From: Rubripirellula sp.
GTDB taxonomy: Bacteria; Planctomycetota; Planctomycetia; Pirellulales; Pirellulaceae
NCBI GenBank assembly: GCA_029245125.1
Contig: JAQWPZ010000114.1
Location: 1-43,871, forward strand
Reading direction: 5' to 3'
Length of the DNA: 43,871 nt
In this document: positions 38,771 through 43,871 of the stretch, piece after piece
Position numbering within the stretch: position 1 is the stretch's first letter
How the letters are laid out: each line of letters opens with the position of its first letter
The notes under the pieces: generated by a model
The model's input: only the letters and a program-made list of their open reading frames with translations
Database searches by the model: none
Told to the model about the DNA's origin: nothing
Translations under genes and position numbers: made by a program

Positions 38771-40159
38771 TCATTGACGGCGCGACTCCCGCTTACGAAA
38801 ACGCTCAAATATTTCCCCGGAAAGATTTTTTCGAGGATCTTCTGTTCTTGCCAATTCCGCGACAAGTCGGTTTTCCATTTCGTCGCGAGCCGCAGCATAC
38901 GCTGCATCGCCCGCCACATTGATAAGCTGCTGCGGATCTTTTTTCAAATCGTAAAGCTCGATCCTTGGACGCGCTTCAAATGCTCGCTCAAAGAGCGGCT
39001 TCATCTCGGGAAGGTCCCGGTTCGCAAGCATATACGCTTTCGTAGGCGACGGGTCGATGTTGTGGTTGTAATCTGAATTTGGTGCGACTGGCCACTCACC
39101 TTGATAGAAATTCTTAATCAACAGATACCGAGAAGTACGCAGCGCGCGTTGCGGATTGCATTCCACGTGACGCTCCATCCCCGTCAACACGTGATCACGC
39201 TCGGGATCGATCTGACCGCTTGCCTGAGAGCGGAGAATGTCAACGACACTTCTTGCATTCATTGACCCCGGCGGACGGACCCCGGCAAGATCCAATAGCG
39301 TGGGAGCCAAATCTTGCAATCCAACGAAATCAGTGACCCGTCGATTCCGTGGAAACGATTCTGGCCAGGAAATGGCTAACGGAACCCTCGTACCCATGTC
39401 ATAGAGAGTCGCCTTACAACGCGGAAACGGCATCCCATTGTCGGAGGTCATGACCACAACCGTGTTCTTAAACTCACCCCGAGTCTCCAACTGTTGCAGC
39501 AGCTGCTTGCACTCTCGATCAAAACGCTGAACCTCACCGTAGTAGTTGCTGACATCTTTCCGCACGATTGGATGATCCGGTAACCCCGGTGGCAGTTGTA
39601 TTCCATTGGGGTCGATCCCTTCTCGCTCACCGATATCCTCGTCATAGGGACGATGGGGATCTACTCCGCCGAACCAAAAGAGAAACGGCTGCCCAGCTGC
39701 TCGCCGATCCAGAAATTTCGCGAACCTTTCATGCCCGTCTGGAAGCGGCTTTGTTTTTCGGTAGACATGCTGCGACGGCCAAACTCCCTTGCCGAACTTA
39801 CCGATCAAATATCCATTTCCGAGCAACAGATCCGTGATCAATGGCACATCTGCTTGCAGGGAACCCCCAAGATTCGCGGCGCCGTCCAATCGCCAATGAT
39901 GCTGCCCCGAGAGGATTGCCGAACGCGATGGAGAACACGAGGGCGCACAGACAAAAGCATGTTCGAACAGCACACCCTCGCCGGCAATCCGATCGAATGT
40001 CGGTGTCTTTACTGACGTATCCCCCAGAACTCCCGCATGGGGATAGGACCAATCATCTGCGATCAGAATCAGGAAATTGGGCCGATCCTCAGCATGCACG
40101 CATGAAGTCGCAACTGCACTCAGTGCGACAACAGTGAACAACAGTCGAAACATGGTCAC
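38771..40159 (-). CDS. Secreted sulfatase, heparan N-sulfatase-like
   Basis: A 462-residue sulfatase with signal peptide MTMFRLLFTVVALSAVATS (cleavage near VHA-ED). The first metal site is ILIADDWSY. The formylglycine motif is canonical, C75-S-P77-S-R79, followed by SAILSGQHHWRLD. TSDNGMPFPRCKATLYDMGT gives the second metal site and the N-sulfoglucosamine-type C-terminal active-site segment. NFLILIADDWSYPHAG and the short length place it with sulfamidase-like S1 enzymes. It would remove sulfate from polysaccharides in the periplasm. It follows the small membrane protein gene by 21 bases, so they probably share a transcript. Confidence 0.92.
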   Translation of the reverse strand: MTMFRLLFTVVALSAVATSCVHAEDRPNFLILIADDWSYPHAGVLGDTSVKTPTFDRIAGEGVLFEHAFVCAPSCSPSRSAILSGQHHWRLDGAANLGGSLQADVPLITDLLLGNGYLIGKFGKGVWPSQHVYRKTKPLPDGHERFAKFLDRRAAGQPFLFWFGGVDPHRPYDEDIGEREGIDPNGIQLPPGLPDHPIVRKDVSNYYGEVQRFDRECKQLLQQLETRGEFKNTVVVMTSDNGMPFPRCKATLYDMGTRVPLAISWPESFPRNRRVTDFVGLQDLAPTLLDLAGVRPPGSMNARSVVDILRSQASGQIDPERDHVLTGMERHVECNPQRALRTSRYLLIKNFYQGEWPVAPNSDYNHNIDPSPTKAYMLANRDLPEMKPLFERAFEARPRIELYDLKKDPQQLINVAGDAAYAAARDEMENRLVAELARTEDPRKNLSGEIFERFRKRESRRQ

Positions 40160-40180
40160 CCCCGCTCAAGAATTGGACCC

Positions 40181-40618
40181 TCAAACGAGCCAATGCCTGC
40201 CTTTACAAAAACGAGCGAACAGAACCCACACGATCGACAAAACGACAACCAGTAATGGCATCACCGCACCAGACGGCCCCATCACCTGCAAGCCCCGATC
40301 GATCAACATGGTATAAGTCATCTGAATAATCACGGCGATACAACTGATTGCAAACAGTGGAATCGCGGCCAATTTCCGCACCAGCAAACTGACGCACCCG
40401 GCTAAACCGGTGATGACAGAAATCGCAAAGACAAGGTAGATCCAAGTTGGCGTCGACCGAGACCATTCTTTCTGAGCTTCCGTAAAGGATTCCATCATCG
40501 CCTCCTTCGCGAAGATTTCGGACAACAGAACTCCGCAGCCCATCAAGTTCCACAGCAGCGCGACTGCAGCAACCAACCAAAACCAACCTGGAACACGCGT
40601 TCGATCTGACTCACTCAT
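40181..40618 (-). CDS. Small four-helix membrane protein
   Basis: A 145-residue integral membrane protein with four predicted helices: about 12-32 (FWLVAAVALLWNLMGCGVLL), 58-78 (TWIYLVFAISVITGLAGC), 84-104 (AIPLFAISCIAVIIQM) and 115-138 (GAVMPLLVVVLSIVWVLFA). The N-terminus is short and polar and the C-terminus basic. GGAGAG lies 7 bases before the ATG. No transporter motif or known family is recognised with confidence. It sits between two sulfatase genes on the same strand, 21 bases from the downstream one. A role in envelope transport linked to desulfation is only a guess from context. Confidence 0.8.
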   Translation of the reverse strand: MSESDRTRVPGWFWLVAAVALLWNLMGCGVLLSEIFAKEAMMESFTEAQKEWSRSTPTWIYLVFAISVITGLAGCVSLLVRKLAAIPLFAISCIAVIIQMTYTMLIDRGLQVMGPSGAVMPLLVVVLSIVWVLFARFCKGRHWLV

Positions 40619-40729
40619 CTTTCTCTCCGCCGTTCAACACATTCAAGCACAGAAAACCGATCAACGGCAAAGTGATTCGTCAATTAGACGAACCCACCGC
40701 TCAGAAGCATCTGCCAAAAAGAGAATCTT

Positions 40730-42751
40730 TCAACTTGGCCAACGAAACAGAACCTTGCCAGCCTCATCGAGCAGGCGGAGTTGTCGAATCTCTGCCGTAC
40801 CAGCACCTTCACTAACATCCAGCCTCAGTTGCTGAATTGCTTCGTCAGACTTCAATTCGACGTTTACCGTCTGCCACTTCCCGTCAGCAGCAACCTGAAA
40901 CGGGACACGCACACCTTTCGGCAGAATCGTTTTGGGGTCATCCGTAAAAAAGACTTCGCCTCCACCAGAACGCCCACCTTTTAAATCAAAGGCAAGTTGA
41001 TAGGGGCCCTGCGGCAAGGAATCTCTTCGCAGATCCATCGCGATGCCGGGATCATCCCCGGAGAAGACCAAATTTAAAACATCCTCTTGAATGGTCAATT
41101 TTGTATTTTTCCGCGCACGGATGGCCCCACGCGGCTTGGCTCGTTTCATTTTCGTCTTACCGCCCGGACCCGATTTGAAATCCGTCCATTCAGCGTTCCG
41201 CTGGACCGCTTCCGTTTTCGCTACGGGGGTATAAGCACGCTGGGGTGCGTGAAGAACATCTCGCGCCATTTCGGTCCATGCTTCAACCATCTCGGCAAGC
41301 CGCTCTGGTTCATCTGCGGCTAAGTCACGTAGCTCAGTGCGGTCGGTCGCCATATTGTACAGTTCCCAGTCTTCGCTTCGAAAGCTGACGGCCTTCCAAT
41401 CGCCATCACGCAATCCCCTGTCTTGGGAGAACAGCAAATGAATCGGTTGATCACGGTTGAGTGACTCGCCTTCAAAAACGGGCGTCAAGGCAACGCCAGA
41501 GACTGGGCGCAAAGTCCGCCCGCTCCACTGATCAGGTATTTTGCTCTGCGTGATCGCTGCGAGCGTCGGCATAACGTCAATTAAATGAGCAGGCTCGTCC
41601 GTGATGCTGCCAGCTTGGGTCTTCAGGCCGGCAGGCCAATGAACGATCGCTGGTGTCGAAATCCCACCTTCGAACTGATTTTGCTTGTAGTAACGGAACG
41701 GAGTATTGCGGGCCCACGCCCACCCCGTCGAATCAGCCAACGCAATCTCTCCGTTTGTCGGTTCCACATCGAGTTGCGGAGCTTTGCGATCATAGGGGCA
41801 CGCACCATTATCAGACACGAACAAAATCATTGTGTTCTCAAGTTCATCATTGGCCTTCAGATCATCAACCAAGCGTCCAACTTCTTGATCAACCCGATCA
41901 ATCATCGCGGCCAAAGTTGTCATCCGATTCGCTTCGTACTTTTTCCGCCACGGCTCGAGATCTTCCCACGCGGGAATATGCTCAGGACGCGGGCTTGGCC
42001 GTAACGACTGCGGAAGGATACCGAGTTCTTGTTGTTTGAGGGCGCGTGCATTCCGAACCACGTCCCACCCTTGGTCATATTTTCCTTTGTACTTTGCATA
42101 ATCGTCCGGCAGAGCATGCAGCGGCGCGTGGGGCGCGTTGAACGCGACATACAAATACCACGGTTTTTCTGTCGTTCGCGCCTCCTGCAAAAACTGCAAC
42201 GCGAAATCGACGTCTGCTACCGTCGTATAGAACCCTTGCTTGGGAACACGCCACGCTTGACCGTTCAGCCGAAACGTGTTGTCTCCCTTGAAAAAGTTAC
42301 AAGCTCCGCTGAGGTGGCCAAAATACCGGGCAAACCCGAAGTCGGTCGGCTCTTGTTTCAAATGCCACTTGCCCGTCATGGCAGTAAAATACCCGCCCTC
42401 ACCGAGCACTTCGGCTGACGTCACCCCATGGTTCATGCTGGTATCCCCAGCCGCCAAGCAGTACTGTCCAGTCAACAAAGAGACGCGTGAAGAATGGCAC
42501 TTTGCAGTGTTATAGAACTGCGAAAACCGCAAACCGTCGGCGGCAAGGGAGTCAAGATTCGGCGTCTCAATTTCACTCCCGTAACAACCAACATCCGAAT
42601 AGCCCAAGTCATCGACCATGATCACGACGACATTCGGTCGCTCAGCCGCCCTGCCAGTCATCGCCGTACAAAAATAGCAGCAGAACAAAAGAGCAATCGC
42701 AGGAAAGCCCGTGAATAAACAATGAAAGTGATGCATCAAACGGAGTGCCAT
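40730..42751 (-). CDS. Secreted arylsulfatase with C-terminal beta-sandwich extension
   Basis: A 673-residue sulfatase. A hydrophobic N-terminus (FPAIALLFCCYFCTAM, ending GRA-AERPN) acts as signal. The metal site is VVIMVDDLGYSDVGCYG. The modification site reads C85-H-S87-S-R89 within YNTAKCHSSRVSLLTGQY, so Ser stands where C-x-P-x-R has Pro. GKWHLK and FVSDNGACPY are intact. The catalytic domain ends near residue 520. It is followed by a linker (KTKMKRAKPRGAIRARKN) and a roughly 130-residue beta-sandwich-like domain ending KVLFRWPS, probably for carbohydrate binding. It lies 111 bases upstream of the small membrane protein gene. Formylglycine conversion at this motif needs checking. Confidence 0.9.
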   Translation of the reverse strand: MALRLMHHFHCLFTGFPAIALLFCCYFCTAMTGRAAERPNVVVIMVDDLGYSDVGCYGSEIETPNLDSLAADGLRFSQFYNTAKCHSSRVSLLTGQYCLAAGDTSMNHGVTSAEVLGEGGYFTAMTGKWHLKQEPTDFGFARYFGHLSGACNFFKGDNTFRLNGQAWRVPKQGFYTTVADVDFALQFLQEARTTEKPWYLYVAFNAPHAPLHALPDDYAKYKGKYDQGWDVVRNARALKQQELGILPQSLRPSPRPEHIPAWEDLEPWRKKYEANRMTTLAAMIDRVDQEVGRLVDDLKANDELENTMILFVSDNGACPYDRKAPQLDVEPTNGEIALADSTGWAWARNTPFRYYKQNQFEGGISTPAIVHWPAGLKTQAGSITDEPAHLIDVMPTLAAITQSKIPDQWSGRTLRPVSGVALTPVFEGESLNRDQPIHLLFSQDRGLRDGDWKAVSFRSEDWELYNMATDRTELRDLAADEPERLAEMVEAWTEMARDVLHAPQRAYTPVAKTEAVQRNAEWTDFKSGPGGKTKMKRAKPRGAIRARKNTKLTIQEDVLNLVFSGDDPGIAMDLRRDSLPQGPYQLAFDLKGGRSGGGEVFFTDDPKTILPKGVRVPFQVAADGKWQTVNVELKSDEAIQQLRLDVSEGAGTAEIRQLRLLDEAGKVLFRWPS

Positions 42752-43058
42752 GAGGGGTCAGATCACAAGGTTAGCAGCAGGTCTCTATCAAAACGCGAAC
42801 CGCAGAAGTTTAGAATTTAACGAGCTTTCGCCTCCGAAGCAAAACGGCAGACGCCAGCACTGTCCCCGTCACATCTGAATGCCGGCAGAATCTCCAGGCT
42901 CAATTCTCACTCAGCATGAATCCTGACTTTGGAAAGAACACCCGGTCATTCCGAATCAATCCGCGTCAATGCTTCAAGGTGCTTCCTCCTGGAAAACAGC
43001 CTGAACCCGAGCGTTCTCAAGGACCTCGTCTCAATCCGTTCACATCATGATCGAGTCG
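42752..43058. other. Intergenic region, nothing recognised
   Basis: These 307 bases contain no supported gene, repeat or clear terminator. The arylsulfatase promoter should be near the left end of this region, but no convincing boxes are visible. Confidence 0.4.
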
Positions 43059-43541
43059 CTATGTTTTCAGCTCCCTGCCACCAAACCCAACGTGGAAACG
43101 CCACTTGATCGAGTCCAAGCGATCGACCAGCCGCGGAATGCGATTCAACCCACTCCCCCGATCGTAAGGCACACGTACCATCACATCATCCCTGGTTTCT
43201 CCAAGCCGACAGTCGATCCATTCAATCTCGTCGACCGCAGGGTCAGCACGCAATTGAACGTGATAAGACGTGACGGTCTGATCGGAAATTAGGATACATC
43301 GGCCGGCCAAGTCGACTTGCTGCGGCCCGGTCTTGATCGCCACCTCATGGAACAAGCCATCTAAGCTCTCCTTCACCCAAAACGGATGGACCTCTCGCAG
43401 CACAGCCGGAAGGTAAAACTCCAAACAGGATGTCAGCTGACGGAATTCATCGGACTGCGATAGCTCGCCTCTGTCCGTCACATGACCGCATGCAGCACGC
43501 AAACCGCGTGATAAGTTTTCTTCAAGCGTGTTCGCAATCAT
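43059..43541 (-). CDS. Hypothetical protein
   Basis: A 160-residue protein from ATG 43541, preceded by AAAGGT a few bases upstream. The frame also allows a GTG two codons earlier. It starts MIANTLEENLSRGLRAACGH and has a central LEFYLPAVLREVHPFWVKES. A beta-rich C-terminal half follows, with GRCILISDQTVTSYHVQLRA, EIEWIDCRLGETRDD and IKWRFHVGFGGRE. No signal peptide or membrane helix is present. I do not recognise the family. The helix-plus-sheet order and compact size suggest a single globular cytoplasmic domain. Confidence 0.7.
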   Translation of the reverse strand: MIANTLEENLSRGLRAACGHVTDRGELSQSDEFRQLTSCLEFYLPAVLREVHPFWVKESLDGLFHEVAIKTGPQQVDLAGRCILISDQTVTSYHVQLRADPAVDEIEWIDCRLGETRDDVMVRVPYDRGSGLNRIPRLVDRLDSIKWRFHVGFGGRELKT

Positions 43542-43686
43542 GAACACCTTTACCTTTACCTGAGTCGCTTACGAGCCAACTCGCGTCGGAAAGTTTCGCC
43601 CAACGCGTCACAGAGCCAACAGTCTTCAACGCAACAACGGGGAACGCATTCACCTGGAATCTGCTATCGAAGATAACCATCAGCGA

Positions 43687-43871
43687 TTAGCGAAACGCTT
43701 CTTGAACATATTGAATCAGGTCGGCGACATCCTGCAGCTGGAGATCTTGCTCAAGCCCATCGGGCATCAGGGACTTGCTTGATGACTTCAAAATTTCAAT
43801 CTGCTCTCTCAGTACCGTGGTCCGTTTTCCTTCACCAGCCAGCAAGGTGATGCTGCTGGCGGTTTCGGTTT
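43687..43871 (-). CDS. C-terminus of planctomycete-type heme-binding dehydrogenase (partial)
   Basis: The last 60 residues of a gene entering from the right edge, ending at TAA (43689-43687). The frame reads ITLLAGEGKRTTVLREQIE, then KSLMPDGLEQDLQLQDVADL and IQYVQEAFR. This matches my memory of the C-terminal end of Pirellula/Verrucomicrobium-type heme-binding domains (TIGR02603-like), where a pattern close to L-M-P-E-G-L-E is followed by a D-L-A-D-L-I-x-Y-L helix. Those proteins are large secreted c-type-cytochrome/sorbosone-dehydrogenase fusions of periplasmic oxidation. The CxxCH motif itself lies outside the window, so this is recognition from the tail only. Confidence 0.8.
   Translation of the reverse strand, partial: TETASSITLLAGEGKRTTVLREQIEILKSSSKSLMPDGLEQDLQLQDVADLIQYVQEAFR

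Overview
The window looks like a chromosomal stretch of a marine planctomycete, probably Pirellulaceae (Rhodopirellula-like). The grounds are three secreted sulfatases, a C-terminal fragment resembling planctomycete-type heme-binding dehydrogenases, a sorbosone-dehydrogenase/di-heme fusion protein, algal-polysaccharide enzymes (GH81 and CE15), a DUF58/BatA/VWA cassette, moderate GC, loosely packed genes and frequent TTG/GTG starts. This assignment is inference from gene content. No rRNA, tRNA, CRISPR array or complete transposon was seen.

Region by region: 1-662 (minus) is the 5' part of a GT81-like glucosyl-3-phosphoglycerate synthase (compatible solute synthesis). 1514-4560 (plus) holds an OmpR-type response regulator, an overlapping RstB-like histidine kinase and a Tat-like secreted protein of unknown function. 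4941-5873 is a coiled-coil protein. 6152-11318 is a tightly overlapping three-gene cassette: DUF58, BatA-type membrane VWA protein, and membrane VWA/GATase-like protein. 11405-18027 (minus) holds a giant hybrid sensor kinase (AAA ATPase, helical repeats, PAS, HisKA, HATPase, REC) followed by a DUF2817 M14-like peptidase. 18634-21533 (minus) holds a sulfatase with a heavily structured upstream region and a secreted low-complexity repeat protein ending in a strong terminator.

22698-24937 (plus) is a photolyase/cryptochrome plus SDR pair. 25077-26600 (minus) is an NAD(P)-binding/DUF2867-like protein. 27227-28107 contains a small secreted protein interrupted by one in-frame TGA, next to a 30-bp-armed REP-like inverted repeat. 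28204-36889 (minus) holds a membrane-anchored TAXI-type binding protein, a CBM9-like/GSDH/di-heme protein, a CE15 glucuronoyl esterase and a GH81 endo-beta-1,3-glucanase. 37463-38647 is a zinc-ribbon gene and a conserved unknown. 38771-42751 holds two more sulfatases around a small membrane protein. 43059-43541 is an unknown, and the window ends inside the heme-binding dehydrogenase-like gene.

Functionally, the right half fits scavenging of marine polysaccharides: beta-1,3-glucan hydrolysis, glucuronoyl ester cleavage, desulfation, and periplasmic sugar oxidation with c-type hemes. The left half is signalling and envelope-associated machinery. The least conventional items are the STAND-like ATPase/kinase fusion, the SDR lacking the catalytic Tyr, non-canonical sulfatase motifs, the TAXI domain held between two membrane helices, the in-frame stop, and the stem-loop array upstream of a sulfatase.
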